Of a stretch of 64,000 bases of DNA, positions 7,750-16,843 are shown in pieces (the stretch's first letter is position 1; each line of letters opens with the position of its first letter). Under the pieces are notes generated by a model that saw only the letters and a list, made by a program, of their open reading frames with translations, searched no databases and was not told where the DNA came from. The position numbers and the translations under genes were made by a program. The stretch comes from an uncultured Collinsella sp. (GTDB lineage Bacteria > Actinomycetota > Coriobacteriia > Coriobacteriales > Coriobacteriaceae). Location: assembly GCA_959018755.1 (NCBI GenBank), contig CAUEMA010000005.1, forward strand, positions 1 to 64,000. The letters are read 5' to 3'.

Positions 7750-9204
7750 CTACTTCTCCTCCATCTTGCGGGCGCGCTCACGCACGTCCTCAATCGTGGA
7801 GGCATAGCGGAATGCCTGCTCAGGCAGGTCATCGGCCTTGCCGTCGACAATCTCGGCGAAGGAGCGGACGGTATCCTCGACGCGGACGTAGACACCGGGG
7901 TTACCGGTGAACTTCTCGGCGACGTGGAAGGACTGCGAGAGGAACTGCTGGATCTTACGAGCACGGTTGACTGTAAGGCGCTGCTCCTCGGACAGCTCGT
8001 CCATACCCAGAATGGCGATGATGTCCTGAAGGTCGGAGTACTCCTGCAGGAGCTCCTGGACCTTGACGGCGACACGGTAGTGCTCCTCGCCAACGATCGA
8101 GGGATCGAGGGCGTCGGAGGAAGACGCGAGCGGGTCGATGGCCGGGAACAGGCCGAGCGACGAAATGCTACGCGAAAGGACCGTGGTGGCGTCGAGGTGC
8201 GTGAACGTCGTGGCAGGCGCCGGGTCGGTCAGGTCGTCTGCAGGGACGTAGACGGCCTGGACGGAGGTAATGGAGCCCGTCTTGGTCGAGGTAATGCGCT
8301 CCTGGAGGTCGCCCATCTCGGTAGCCAGCGTGGGCTGGTAACCAACGGCGGACGGCATACGGCCCAGCAGTGCGGAAACCTCGGAACCGGCCTGGGAGAA
8401 GCGGAAGATGTTATCGATGAACAGCAGAACGTCCTGGCCACGATCGCGGAAGTACTCAGCGGTGGTAAGGCCGGCCAGACCGATGCGCAGACGCGCTCCA
8501 GGCGGCTCGTTCATCTGACCGTAGACCAAGCAAGTCTTGTCGATAACGCCCGACTCGCTCATCTCGAGATAAAGGTCGGTACCCTCACGGGTGCGCTCGC
8601 CGACGCCGGTGAACACCGAGGTGCCGCCATGCTCCTGAGCGAGGTTGTTGATGAGCTCCTGAATCAGAACGGTCTTGCCGACGCCGGCGCCACCGAACAG
8701 ACCCGTTTTGCCGCCACGGATGTAGGGCTCGAGCAGGTCGACGGCCTTAATACCGGTCTCGAAGATCTCGGTCTTGGTGGTGAGCTCGTCAAAGCGGGGC
8801 GCCGCGTGGTGGATGGGGTAGAACTCCTCCACCTCGGGCATAGGCTTGCCGTCGACGGGCTTGCCCATGACGTTCCAGATGCGGCCAAGCGTCTTGGGGC
8901 CGACCGGCATCTTCATGGGCTCGCCGGTATCGGTGGCGACGAGGCCGCGCTGCAGGCCATCGGTCGAGGACATGGCGACCGTGCGGACAACGCCGCCCGG
9001 AAGCTGGCTCTCGACCTCGAGGATCGTGCTCAGATGACCGATCGGGGTCTCGGCCTCGACCGTGAGCGCGTTGTAGATCGGGGGCACCGCGCCGTCAAAC
9101 TTGACGTCGACGACAGGGCCGATGATTCGCACGATGCGACCATCACCGGCAGTCGTCTTCTTGGTGGCTTCCTCGACCGCAAGCTGTACGGTGTTATTAG
9201 CCAT
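7750..9204 (-). CDS. atpD: F1F0 ATP synthase beta subunit
   Basis: The 484-residue catalytic subunit of F1. The P-loop is GGAGVGKTVL near residue 170, the catalytic Glu follows in GVGERTREG, and the Walker B strand is VLLFIDNIFRF. PAPATTFTHLDATTVLSR is a classic beta signature. Its ATG shares an A with the atpG stop (TAATG), so translation is probably coupled. About 15 extra residues at the N-terminus (MANNTVQLAVEEATKKTT) precede the core. Confidence 0.97.
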   Translation of the reverse strand: MANNTVQLAVEEATKKTTAGDGRIVRIIGPVVDVKFDGAVPPIYNALTVEAETPIGHLSTILEVESQLPGGVVRTVAMSSTDGLQRGLVATDTGEPMKMPVGPKTLGRIWNVMGKPVDGKPMPEVEEFYPIHHAAPRFDELTTKTEIFETGIKAVDLLEPYIRGGKTGLFGGAGVGKTVLIQELINNLAQEHGGTSVFTGVGERTREGTDLYLEMSESGVIDKTCLVYGQMNEPPGARLRIGLAGLTTAEYFRDRGQDVLLFIDNIFRFSQAGSEVSALLGRMPSAVGYQPTLATEMGDLQERITSTKTGSITSVQAVYVPADDLTDPAPATTFTHLDATTVLSRSISSLGLFPAIDPLASSSDALDPSIVGEEHYRVAVKVQELLQEYSDLQDIIAILGMDELSEEQRLTVNRARKIQQFLSQSFHVAEKFTGNPGVYVRVEDTVRSFAEIVDGKADDLPEQAFRYASTIEDVRERARKMEEK

Positions 9205-10112
9205 TACTGTTCCTCCAATGCTGAGGCTCCGCCGACGATCTCGTTAATCTCGGTCGTGATCGAAGCCTGGCGCACGCGACTATACGTGCGGGTAAGGGTC
9301 GAGATGATCGCGGTGGCGTTTTCCGTCGCGGAGTGCATGGCCTTGCGGCGTGCACCCTGCTCGGCAGCCGCCGAATCGATCAGGGCCTGGTAGATGACCG
9401 TCAGGATATAAGACGGCACAAGCTTGCCGAGAACATGCTCGGGAGAGGGCACGAACTCGAACGTGGACGAGATGCGCTTAGGGGCGTCGGTCTCGTTCTT
9501 ACGCGGACCGTGGGCCATAGCGATCATCTCGGGGTCGAGCGGCAACAGATGCTCGACGCGAAGCTCCTGATCCACGCGGTTCTTGGCGTGGTGGTAGACA
9601 AGCTCGACACGGTCAAGCTCACCGGCACGATACGCATCGCAGATATGAGAGGAGATCATGCGGGCCTGATTGAAATCGGGCTCGGAGGAGTTGCCCTCAA
9701 AGTGCATGACGACGTTTGCGCGGTCACGGAAATACGTGGCCGGTTTGCGCCCGCACGCGATGATCTCGCACTCGATGCCGTCGTTCGCCCAAGAAGCGGC
9801 GAGCTTTTCGGCCGTGCGCTCCACCGTCGTATTGAAACCGCCGGCAAGGCCGCGGTCCGAGGCAATAACGACAATCAGGCCATGCTTGACGCTCTCATGC
9901 TTCTGCAGCATGGGATCGGTGCCCGAACAGGAGGCGTCGTCGGCGACCGTCAACATGACGTCGGTCAGCGCCTCCTTATAGGGCTCGGCCTGCTTGGAGC
10001 GATCGAGGGCACGACGGATCTTGGCCGTAGAGACCATCTCCATCGTGCGCGTGATCTGCTTGGTCGTGGTAACCGAGGAGATTCGCTTCTTAATGTCGCG
10101 AAGGTTGGCCAT
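9204..10112 (-). CDS. atpG: F1F0 ATP synthase gamma subunit
   Basis: A 302-residue central stalk. The N-terminal coiled-coil helix MANLRDIKKRISSVTTTKQITRTMEMVSTAKIRR and the C-terminal helix (ARRKAMHSATENATAIISTLTRTYSRVRQASITTEI) are hallmark gamma segments; SDRGLAGGFN marks the Rossmann-like middle. It follows atpA by a few bases and overlaps the atpD start. Confidence 0.96.
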   Translation of the reverse strand: MANLRDIKKRISSVTTTKQITRTMEMVSTAKIRRALDRSKQAEPYKEALTDVMLTVADDASCSGTDPMLQKHESVKHGLIVVIASDRGLAGGFNTTVERTAEKLAASWANDGIECEIIACGRKPATYFRDRANVVMHFEGNSSEPDFNQARMISSHICDAYRAGELDRVELVYHHAKNRVDQELRVEHLLPLDPEMIAMAHGPRKNETDAPKRISSTFEFVPSPEHVLGKLVPSYILTVIYQALIDSAAAEQGARRKAMHSATENATAIISTLTRTYSRVRQASITTEINEIVGGASALEEQ

Positions 10113-10117
10113 GGGGC

Positions 10118-11716
10118 TTAGTTCTCCTCTGATCCAGAAACATCCGAATGGTGCTTGGCCATGAACTGCTGCTTGAAGTCGCCGATGACGCGCAAGAGCT
10201 CAGCCTTGGTGTCATCATCGATCTTCTTGGCGCGAACCTTGTCGAGCAGCGAGCCAAAGCCATTGTCCATGTACTCGATGAGCTCGGCACGGAAAGGCAG
10301 CACGTCGGCGATCTCCAGGTCATCCAGGAAGCCCTCGTTGCCAGCGAACAGCGTAACGATCTGCTCGCCAACCTCAAACGGCTTGTAACGCGGCTGCTTC
10401 AGGAGCTCTGTCATGCGGGCACCATGGGTCAGCTGCTTCTGAGTAGCCTCGTCGAGGTCGGAGCCGAACTGCGTAAAGCCGGCGAGCTCCTGGTACGAAG
10501 CGAGGTCCAGACGGAGGTTGCCGGCGACCTGCTTCATAGCCTTGGTCTGCGCGTCGCCACCGACGCGGGACACGGAAATGCCCACGTCGACTGCCGGGCG
10601 CTGGCCCTGGAAGAAGAGCTCGGACTGCAGGTAGATCTGACCATCGGTAATGGAAATGACGTTGGTCGGAATGTAGGCCGAGACGTCGCCGTCCTGGGTC
10701 TCGATGATCGGAAGAGCCGTCATGGAGCCATAACCGTTCTTCTTGGACATCTTGACGGCACGCTCGAGCAGACGAGAGTGCAGGTAGAAGATGTCGCCAG
10801 GATAGGCCTCGCGTCCGGGCGGACGATGCAGCGTCAGCGACATCTGACGGTAGGCCACAGCCTGCTTGGACAGGTCGTCGTAGATGACGAGCACGTGGCC
10901 GCCGGGGTTGGTCTCGCTGGCGGGCTTGCCGTCCTCGCCGTTGTACATGAAGAACTCGCCGATAGCGGCACCGGCCATAGGCGCGATGTACTGCATAGGG
11001 GCGGAATCGGCAGCGGTGGCCGAAACGATGATGGTGTAATCGAGCGCACCGTGCTGAGCGAGGGTCTCGCGGATGTTGGCAACCGTGGAGGCCTTCTGGC
11101 CGATGGCGACATAGATGCAGACCATGCCCTTGCCGCGCTGGTTGAGGATAGCGTCGATGGCGATAGCGGTCTTACCGGTCTTACGGTCGCCGATGATGAG
11201 CTCACGCTGACCACGGCCGATAGGCACCATGGAGTCGATGGCCAACAGGCCGGTCTGAACCGGCTCGCACACCGGGGTACGATCGATGACGCCGGGGGCC
11301 TTGAACTCGATGGGGCGACGGTGCGTGGCGACGATGTCGCCCAGGCCGTCGATAGGCTGGCCGAGCGGATTGACGACGCGGCCGAGCATGGCGCGGCTCA
11401 CGGGGATATCCATAATGCGGCCAGTGGTGCGGCACTCGTCGCCTTCCTTGATGGAGTCGACGGCACCAAACAGAACGGCGCCGACCTCGTCACGGTCAAG
11501 GTTCTGGGCAAGGCCGAAGACGGTCTCACCGGTATCGGAGCTCTTGAACTCCAGAAGCTCGCCTGCCATGGCGCTCTTGAGGCCGGAGACGCGCGCGATG
11601 CCGTCGCCTACCTCGTCGACCGTTGAAACCTCATGCGTATCGACCGTCGCGGAGAGGCTCGTGAGCTGCTCCTGCAGTTTCTTGGCGATATCCTGGGCAT
11701 TGAGGGTTTCGGACAT
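10118..11716 (-). CDS. atpA: F1F0 ATP synthase alpha subunit
   Basis: A 532-residue non-catalytic nucleotide-binding subunit of F1. The P-loop GDRKTGKTAIAID lies near residue 170 and the PAVDVGISVSRVGGDAQTKAMK signature near 375. The N-terminus SLSATVDTHEVSTVDEVGDGIARVSGL is typical. The ATG overlaps the atpH stop by one base. The C-terminus extends about 15 residues beyond the usual end (KHHSDVSGSEEN). Confidence 0.97.
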   Translation of the reverse strand: MSETLNAQDIAKKLQEQLTSLSATVDTHEVSTVDEVGDGIARVSGLKSAMAGELLEFKSSDTGETVFGLAQNLDRDEVGAVLFGAVDSIKEGDECRTTGRIMDIPVSRAMLGRVVNPLGQPIDGLGDIVATHRRPIEFKAPGVIDRTPVCEPVQTGLLAIDSMVPIGRGQRELIIGDRKTGKTAIAIDAILNQRGKGMVCIYVAIGQKASTVANIRETLAQHGALDYTIIVSATAADSAPMQYIAPMAGAAIGEFFMYNGEDGKPASETNPGGHVLVIYDDLSKQAVAYRQMSLTLHRPPGREAYPGDIFYLHSRLLERAVKMSKKNGYGSMTALPIIETQDGDVSAYIPTNVISITDGQIYLQSELFFQGQRPAVDVGISVSRVGGDAQTKAMKQVAGNLRLDLASYQELAGFTQFGSDLDEATQKQLTHGARMTELLKQPRYKPFEVGEQIVTLFAGNEGFLDDLEIADVLPFRAELIEYMDNGFGSLLDKVRAKKIDDDTKAELLRVIGDFKQQFMAKHHSDVSGSEEN

Positions 11717-12192
11717 TAGGCTTCACCTCCGTACGAATTAGCAGAGTTTGCGAGGGTCTCCTGCGCGATGCGCAGCTGCGTCTTGACGGAGATGTCACGA
11801 CGCTCGCCGCGGGCCTCGAGCACCAGGCCGCCCACGATAGACGGGTCGACCTGCTCGATAAGGAATACCTTGCGGCCGAAGTCCTGCTCGCATTTCTTAG
11901 TGATGGTTTGACGCAGCTCGTCGTCGAGCGGGATCGCCGTGGTGACGGTCACGCCCACTACATCCTCGTCTTCCTCGGCAACATACTTAAAGGCAGCTGC
12001 CACCTTGGGAAGAAGGTCGAGCTGGTCGCGCTTGGACATGGTGTCGAGCACGGCGACGATCTCAGGGCTGGCGCTAGCCAGGCGCTCGATCATCTCGAGG
12101 TCCTCGAACACATGGTTCTCGGCCTTGGCGGCTTCCAAAAGGGAGCGCGCGTAGGTCTCGAGTACCTTGTCCTGATAGCGGCTAGTCGGCAT
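11716..12192 (-). CDS. atpH: F1F0 ATP synthase delta subunit
   Basis: A 158-residue peripheral-stalk subunit linking F1 to the b subunit. The helical N-terminal domain (YARSLLEAAKAENHVFEDLEMI) and the C-terminal strand motif VDPSIVGGLVLEARGERRDISVKTQLRIA match the OSCP/delta family. It overlaps the end of atpF by 11 bases. Confidence 0.92.
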   Translation of the reverse strand: MPTSRYQDKVLETYARSLLEAAKAENHVFEDLEMIERLASASPEIVAVLDTMSKRDQLDLLPKVAAAFKYVAEEDEDVVGVTVTTAIPLDDELRQTITKKCEQDFGRKVFLIEQVDPSIVGGLVLEARGERRDISVKTQLRIAQETLANSANSYGGEA

Positions 12193-12784
12193 TCAGGCTA
12201 CCTGCTTCCTGGATGTAGCGCTCGATGAGCTTCTTCTGCTCGGACTCGTCCTCGAGTGCCTCGCCCACGATCTTGGTGGCGACGGCAACGGACAGGTCGG
12301 CGATGGAGCTCGCGGCACCGGCGTAGATGGACTTGCGCTCGTCCTCGACGGTCGTATGGGCCTTGGCGATGATCTCCTCGGCCTCCTTGTGAGCAGCCTC
12401 GATGATACGGGCGCGCTCGGACTCGGCGTCCTTACGGGCCTCGAGAACGATGTCGGCAGCCTGACGACGGGCGTCGGTGACGATCGAGTCGGACTCAGCG
12501 CGCTTGGCGATGGCCTCCTGCTTGGTCTTCTCGGCCTCGTCGAGGCTCTCCTCGATCTTCTTGCCGCGCTCCTCCATGGTTTTCATGATGCCCGGCAGGG
12601 CGACCTTGGCCAGCACGATCCAGATAATCAGGAAGGCGATAAGCGCCGGGATGAACTCCGCCATCTTAGGGATGAGGATGTCCGCACCGGCGGCGCCGTC
12701 CTCGGCGAACGCGGAAACCGGCATGAGCAGCGCGGCCGCGGACGCGGAGAGTGCGATCGCGCTCTTCTGGGATGAAAGATTCAT
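12182..12784 (-). CDS. atpF: F1F0 ATP synthase b subunit with a signal-peptide-like N-terminus
   Basis: A 200-residue membrane stator. A hydrophobic N-terminal stretch ending in SAFAEDGA resembles a cleavable signal peptide and precedes the real membrane anchor (FIPALIAFLIIWIVLAKVALPGIM, about residues 43-66). A long charged coiled coil follows (about 68-165). Most bacterial b subunits lack the first segment, so this one either has two membrane passes or is processed. It sits 15 bases after atpE. Confidence 0.92.
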   Translation of the reverse strand: MNLSSQKSAIALSASAAALLMPVSAFAEDGAAGADILIPKMAEFIPALIAFLIIWIVLAKVALPGIMKTMEERGKKIEESLDEAEKTKQEAIAKRAESDSIVTDARRQAADIVLEARKDAESERARIIEAAHKEAEEIIAKAHTTVEDERKSIYAGAASSIADLSVAVATKIVGEALEDESEQKKLIERYIQEAGSLNAD

Positions 12785-12799
12785 ACTTGACGCTCCGTG

Positions 12800-12994
12800 C
12801 TATTTAACGATCAGCGCGACAACGAAGCCGATCAGAGCCAGAGCCTCGCCGAAAGCGGAGCCCATGATGAAGACGGTGAACACGCGGCCCTGGACCTCAG
12901 GCTGACGGGCCATAGCACCCGTAGCACCCAGAGCAGACAGGCCGATAGCAAGACCAGCGCCGATAACACCGAGACCGTAACCGATAACTCCCAC
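12800..12994 (-). CDS. atpE: F1F0 ATP synthase c subunit
   Basis: A 64-residue two-helix proteolipid forming the rotor ring. The loop ARQPE joins the helices and the ion-binding carboxylate is the Glu in GSAFGEALALIGFVVAL of helix 2. The Ser/Thr that follows this Glu in sodium-type rings (ESTG) is absent and the helix 1 Gln is not evident, so proton coupling is the better guess. The strong GGAGG upstream suits the high copy number needed. Confidence 0.93.
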   Translation of the reverse strand: MGVIGYGLGVIGAGLAIGLSALGATGAMARQPEVQGRVFTVFIMGSAFGEALALIGFVVALIVK

Positions 12995-13118
12995 GATTCC
13001 TCCTTTGTCGTGCGTGTCTTATTTCACGCAGGATAACCTTTTTATAACTGCCGGGCTCCATGGGTACGGGCACCGGCGGTTTAACGAATTGCCTTACCTT
13101 TAAGGCACGAACGGAAGA
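12995..13118 (-). other. structured atpB-atpE spacer
   Basis: A 124-base gap inside the operon, long compared with its other junctions. On the transcribed strand it can form TGCCTT/AAGGCA and GCCGG/CCGGC hairpins ahead of the atpE ribosome-binding site. In other bacteria this junction tunes c-subunit output; the same role here is inference. Confidence 0.45.
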
Positions 13119-13922
13119 TTACTCCTCCTCCGCGACCTCCTCTGCCTCAGAGACATACACGGCGGTAAGGACCGTGAAGACGTAAGCCTGGATGGCGCCG
13201 ACCACAAGCTCGATCGCATAAATCAGGATGAGGATGGCAAGCCAGGCCAGCGAAGGCAGGGCGCCGACGGCGTGGGCCGCGGAAACCTGCTGAAGCAGCG
13301 GCTGCATGAACATGCTCGCCATGATGGCGAACGAGCCCATGACCACGTGTCCTGCGAACATGTTGCAGAACAGACGGACGGCGAGCGTGATGAGGCGCAG
13401 GAAGGTCGAGAAAAGCTCGACGACCCACACGAGCACGTTCATCGGGAAGCTCACGCCCTGCGGGGCGAGGCTCTTGATGTAGCCGATCACGCCGTGAGCC
13501 TTGCATCCGTAGTAGATGAAGTACACGAAGGCGAAAATGGCGAGTGCGGCGGTGGAGCCGATTGCGCCGGTGCCGGGCTTCATTCCCGGGATCAGGCCGA
13601 TCATGTTATTGATCAGGATGAACAGGAAAAGCGAGCACAGGAACGGGAAGTGCTTCTTCCAGTTCTCACCCACGACACCCTTGCCGATATCGTTCTCGAC
13701 GTACTCGATGATGTACTCGAAACCGTTGACGAAGAAGCCCTTGGGAACCAGGGTCTGCTTCTTCTTGAACACGGCCAGGACGATCAGGAGCACGATCGTG
13801 GAGACGATCAGCCAAAACGAGTACTGCGTGATGCCGCAGCTCAGATCGCCCACGACAGGGGTGGAGCTGAACTCGCTGACCAGATGATTAATCTCATCAG
13901 GCAGCTTTTCAAAAATTTCCAC
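13119..13922 (-). CDS. atpB: F1F0 ATP synthase a subunit
   Basis: A 267-residue membrane stator with the proton half-channels. About six hydrophobic segments are visible. The essential Arg lies in LRLITLAVRLFCNMFAGHVVMGS, and AIQAYVFTVLTAVYVSEA is the conserved C-terminal helix. It starts three bases after the AtpI-like gene. Confidence 0.95.
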   Translation of the reverse strand: MEIFEKLPDEINHLVSEFSSTPVVGDLSCGITQYSFWLIVSTIVLLIVLAVFKKKQTLVPKGFFVNGFEYIIEYVENDIGKGVVGENWKKHFPFLCSLFLFILINNMIGLIPGMKPGTGAIGSTAALAIFAFVYFIYYGCKAHGVIGYIKSLAPQGVSFPMNVLVWVVELFSTFLRLITLAVRLFCNMFAGHVVMGSFAIMASMFMQPLLQQVSAAHAVGALPSLAWLAILILIYAIELVVGAIQAYVFTVLTAVYVSEAEEVAEEE

Positions 13923-13925
13923 GAC

Positions 13926-14237
13926 TTACCTTTCGACCTCATGAGGATCTCGCAGCGCCTTGGCGACGCGAACCGCGCAGGTGGCCATAAAGGCCACGAA
14001 GCCGATCGCCTCGCCCAGGAGGAACATGCGAAATGCCTCTCCGAACAACACAAACACAACCAAGGTAAAGACAAGCAACGCGATTGCCGAGACCGCGAGA
14101 CTCACCATACCCTTGAGCATGTCCGCATTCTGCTTATCGTCAAGAACCGGCTTGAGCGTAAAGACAAAGGGAAGGAAGGCAATCGCGCCCGCGATGGCAC
14201 CTGCAACGATAGCGAGCAGATCGGCTATCTGAAACAC
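13926..14237 (-). CDS. AtpI-like small membrane protein heading the atp operon
   Basis: About 103 residues with three or four hydrophobic segments (LLAIVAGAIAGAIAFLPFVF, MVSLAVSAIALLVFTLVVFVLF, FLLGEAIGFVAFMATCAV) and a short basic end. It occupies the place of atpI, a poorly conserved gene encoding a c-ring assembly or Mg-transport factor, upstream of atpB. I place the start at the GTG at 14237 because GAGG lies 6 bases upstream; another GTG at 14249 is possible. The assignment rests on position and topology rather than clear similarity. Confidence 0.65.
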   Translation of the reverse strand: MFQIADLLAIVAGAIAGAIAFLPFVFTLKPVLDDKQNADMLKGMVSLAVSAIALLVFTLVVFVLFGEAFRMFLLGEAIGFVAFMATCAVRVAKALRDPHEVER

Positions 14238-14299
14238 TGGCGTCCTCACTTTCCTTTTTTATCGCCTCACAGGACAGTTCCCGCCAAACATTGGTGACT

Positions 14300-14327
14300 A
14301 TTGTACGAGCCAATCGCTAAAGTACAA
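14300..14327 (-). promoter_or_regulatory. candidate promoter of the atp operon
   Basis: Minus strand TTGTAC, 16 bases, TACAAT, about 60 bases upstream of the first gene. It is the best -35/-10 pair in the gap. Confidence 0.5.
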
Positions 14328-14442
14328 CCGAAAAAGCATCGGTTAATACGCACCTGTTCGTTTTCTTAAGACCTTCTTTATGCCGCAGGTACGGTAATAC
14401 GTTTTTCTCGAACCCTGCAGGGCAAAACGTCCGTTAACAGGA

Positions 14443-14477
14443 GTGCGCGCGGTCGTCTTTTGTTCGACCGCGCGCAC
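14443..14477. terminator. 13-bp hairpin downstream of upp
   Basis: GTGCGCGCGGTCG and its exact reverse complement enclose a 9-base loop about 43 bases past the upp stop. No T-run follows on the minus strand, so it is either a weak terminator or one more intergenic palindrome. Confidence 0.5.
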
Positions 14478-14519
14478 CATTTCTTCGTATTTTCGACGTT
14501 AGCCGGTATGCCCCAGAGA

Positions 14520-15167
14520 TTACAGCGTGCCGTAGATGCGGTCGCCGGCGTCGCCCAGGCCGGGAACGATGTAGGCAGCTTCGTTGAGATGGTCGTCGAT
14601 GGCGCAGGTATAAATATGTACGTCGGGGTCCTTTTCGGCCAGTGACTTGAGGCCCTCGGGGGCCGCGACGATGCACAGCATGCGGATGTCCTTGACACCG
14701 CGCTCGCGCAGATAGCTGATAGCCATCTCGGCAGAACCGCCCGTGGCGAGCATGGGATCGACGACCAGGCAGATACGCTGGTCGATATCCTTGGGCATCT
14801 TGCAGTAATACTCATGCGGCTCGTGGGTGACCTCGTCGCGCTCCATGCCAATGTGGCCCACGCGGGCAGAGGGCACCAGGTCGAGGATGCCGTCGACCAT
14901 GCCAAGGCCCGCTCGCAGGATGGGGACGATGGCGAGCTTCTTGCCGGCAAGCTGCTTAAACGTGGCGGTAGTGATGGGAGTCTCGACTTCGACGTCTTCC
15001 ATGGGCAGGTCGCGCATGGCCTCGTAGCCGTCAAATAGCGCGAGCTCGCGCACGAGCTGGCGGAATTGGTTGGTGCCCGTCGACTTATCGCGCAGGATCG
15101 ACAGCTTGTGCTGGACGAGCGGATGATCAACAAGCGTAACGCGGGACGTATCGTAGGTAACGGTCAT
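14520..15167 (-). CDS. upp: uracil phosphoribosyltransferase
   Basis: A 215-residue salvage enzyme converting uracil and PRPP to UMP. The start is the ATG at 15167, with AAGGGG 8 bases upstream. Recognisable segments are VDHPLVQHKLSILRDKSTG at the N-terminus, LRAGLGMVDG, the PRPP loop VVDPMLATGGSA and the uracil-binding end IVPGLGDAGDRIYGTL. The frame is open well upstream, but that part has no family match and overlaps glpK's 3' end. Confidence 0.95.
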   Translation of the reverse strand: MTVTYDTSRVTLVDHPLVQHKLSILRDKSTGTNQFRQLVRELALFDGYEAMRDLPMEDVEVETPITTATFKQLAGKKLAIVPILRAGLGMVDGILDLVPSARVGHIGMERDEVTHEPHEYYCKMPKDIDQRICLVVDPMLATGGSAEMAISYLRERGVKDIRMLCIVAAPEGLKSLAEKDPDVHIYTCAIDDHLNEAAYIVPGLGDAGDRIYGTL

Positions 15168-15288
15168 GGGTCTTGCCCCTTTCGTTGCGGCCGCAAGATG
15201 GCCTTGCTGACATGGCGCACAGCGATGTTGCCGCCGCGCGCCGTGCATAAGTTTAGCGGTTTGTTGTATCGAGCGCTCCGCCACAGCC

Positions 15289-16830
15289 CTACTGCGCGGT
15301 GCTGAGCGAACGCTTGACCGCATCGTGCCAGCCCGCAAGGTTTTGCTCGCGGCGCTCGACGGACATGTGGGGAAGGAAGGTCCTAACGATCTGGGCATTT
15401 TGCTCCAGCTCTTCCAGGTCTTCCCAATAGCCGACGGCAAGACCCGCCAAGTACGCGGCACCGATTGCCGTGGTCTCCACCGTCTCACATTGCAGCACGG
15501 GGATATCCAGCAGGTCGGCCTGGAATTGCATGATGAACTCGTTGCGCGAGGCACCGCCATCGACAGACAGGCGCTCAATCGAAAGCCCCACGTCCTGCTC
15601 CATGGCACGCAGCACGTCATAGCTCTGATAGGCCATGGACTCGCAAGCGGCACGCACGATGGTCGCGCGACTCGAGGCGCCGGTCAGACCGCATACGATG
15701 CCGCGGGCGTGCGCGTCCCACCAAGGTGCCCCCAGGCCCGCGAAAGCGGGGACAAAGTAGCATCCCTCGTTATCGCTGATCGAGGAGGCAAGCTGCGCCG
15801 ATTCGGATACGTTGGAGATAACGCCCATGTTATCGCGCAGCCAGTTCATCGTTGAGCCGGCGGCAAAAATAGAGCCCTCGAGCGCATAGCTGACTTTGCC
15901 GTCCGCAGCGATACCGATGGTGGAGACCAGGCCATTCTTGGATTCGACGATCTTGTCGCCGGTGTTCATGAGCATAAAGCAGCCCGTGCCATAGGTGTTT
16001 TTGGTCTGGCCGGGATGGAAGCAGCAGTGACCGAACAGCGACGCCTGCTGGTCGCCCGCCACACCCATGATGGGCGGCATGTTGGTCATGATGTCGCTCG
16101 CAACGCGGCCGTAGTCGCCCGAGCTCCAGCGAACCTCGGGCATCATGGAACGTGGAACATCAAAGAGCGCCAGCAGGTCGTCGTCCCAATCGAGCGTATG
16201 GATATTAAAGAGTGCCGTGCGGCTGGCATTGGTGTAGTCGGTGGCAAAGACCTGGCCGCCGGTTAGGTTGTAGATGAGCCAGGTGTCGATGGTGCCAAAC
16301 ATGAGGTCGCCCGCCGCCGCGCTCTCGCGTGCGCCGTCGACGTTGTCGAGAATCCACTGCACCTTGGAGGCCGAGAAATACGGGTCGAGTGTGAGCCCCG
16401 TGCGGGAGCGCACCAGCTCCTCGCAACCCTGTTCAACCAACGCCTCGATTGCCGGCGCGGTACGACGGCACTGCCATACGATGGCGTTATAGATGGGCTG
16501 GCCGCTCACGCGGTCCCAGACCACCGTGGTCTCGCGCTGGTTCGAGATACCGATGGCGGCGATGCGGTCAGAATGGATGCCGCTCTTAAACTGAACCTCC
16601 ATCATCACGCCGATCTGGCTGGCAAGCACCTCCGTGGGATCCTGCTCCACCCAGCCGGGGCGCGGGAAGCCGGTTTTGACGCTACGACGTGCCTGGGCAA
16701 CGATGCAGCCGTATTCGTCGACAATGGCCGCGAGCACCGAGGTGGTGCCGCAGTCGAGCGCCATGATGTAGGAACCGCCAAAGCCAAACGAGGCATCTTC
16801 CATGCCCAGGCTGCCCAGATTCAACGACAT
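15289..16830 (-). CDS. glpK: glycerol kinase
   Basis: A 513-residue FGGY-family kinase making sn-glycerol 3-phosphate from glycerol. The N-terminal phosphate loop MALDCGTTSVLAAIVDEYG and the glycerol-kinase signature GDQQASLFGHCCFHPGQTKN then YGTGCFMLMNTG are diagnostic; DGGASRNEFIMQFQADLL is the second FGGY signature. The chosen ATG at 16830 has AAAGGTG 8 bases upstream. The protein has about 18 extra residues before the usual start. No glycerol facilitator or dehydrogenase is nearby; the gene follows tsaC by 13 bases. Confidence 0.93.
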   Translation of the reverse strand: MSLNLGSLGMEDASFGFGGSYIMALDCGTTSVLAAIVDEYGCIVAQARRSVKTGFPRPGWVEQDPTEVLASQIGVMMEVQFKSGIHSDRIAAIGISNQRETTVVWDRVSGQPIYNAIVWQCRRTAPAIEALVEQGCEELVRSRTGLTLDPYFSASKVQWILDNVDGARESAAAGDLMFGTIDTWLIYNLTGGQVFATDYTNASRTALFNIHTLDWDDDLLALFDVPRSMMPEVRWSSGDYGRVASDIMTNMPPIMGVAGDQQASLFGHCCFHPGQTKNTYGTGCFMLMNTGDKIVESKNGLVSTIGIAADGKVSYALEGSIFAAGSTMNWLRDNMGVISNVSESAQLASSISDNEGCYFVPAFAGLGAPWWDAHARGIVCGLTGASSRATIVRAACESMAYQSYDVLRAMEQDVGLSIERLSVDGGASRNEFIMQFQADLLDIPVLQCETVETTAIGAAYLAGLAVGYWEDLEELEQNAQIVRTFLPHMSVERREQNLAGWHDAVKRSLSTAQ

Positions 16831-16843
16831 CGCTAACACCTTT

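Noticed and set aside
12800..12994. Sodium-type c subunit
   Set aside because: The Ser/Thr following the ion-binding Glu and the helix-1 Gln of sodium rings are not present.
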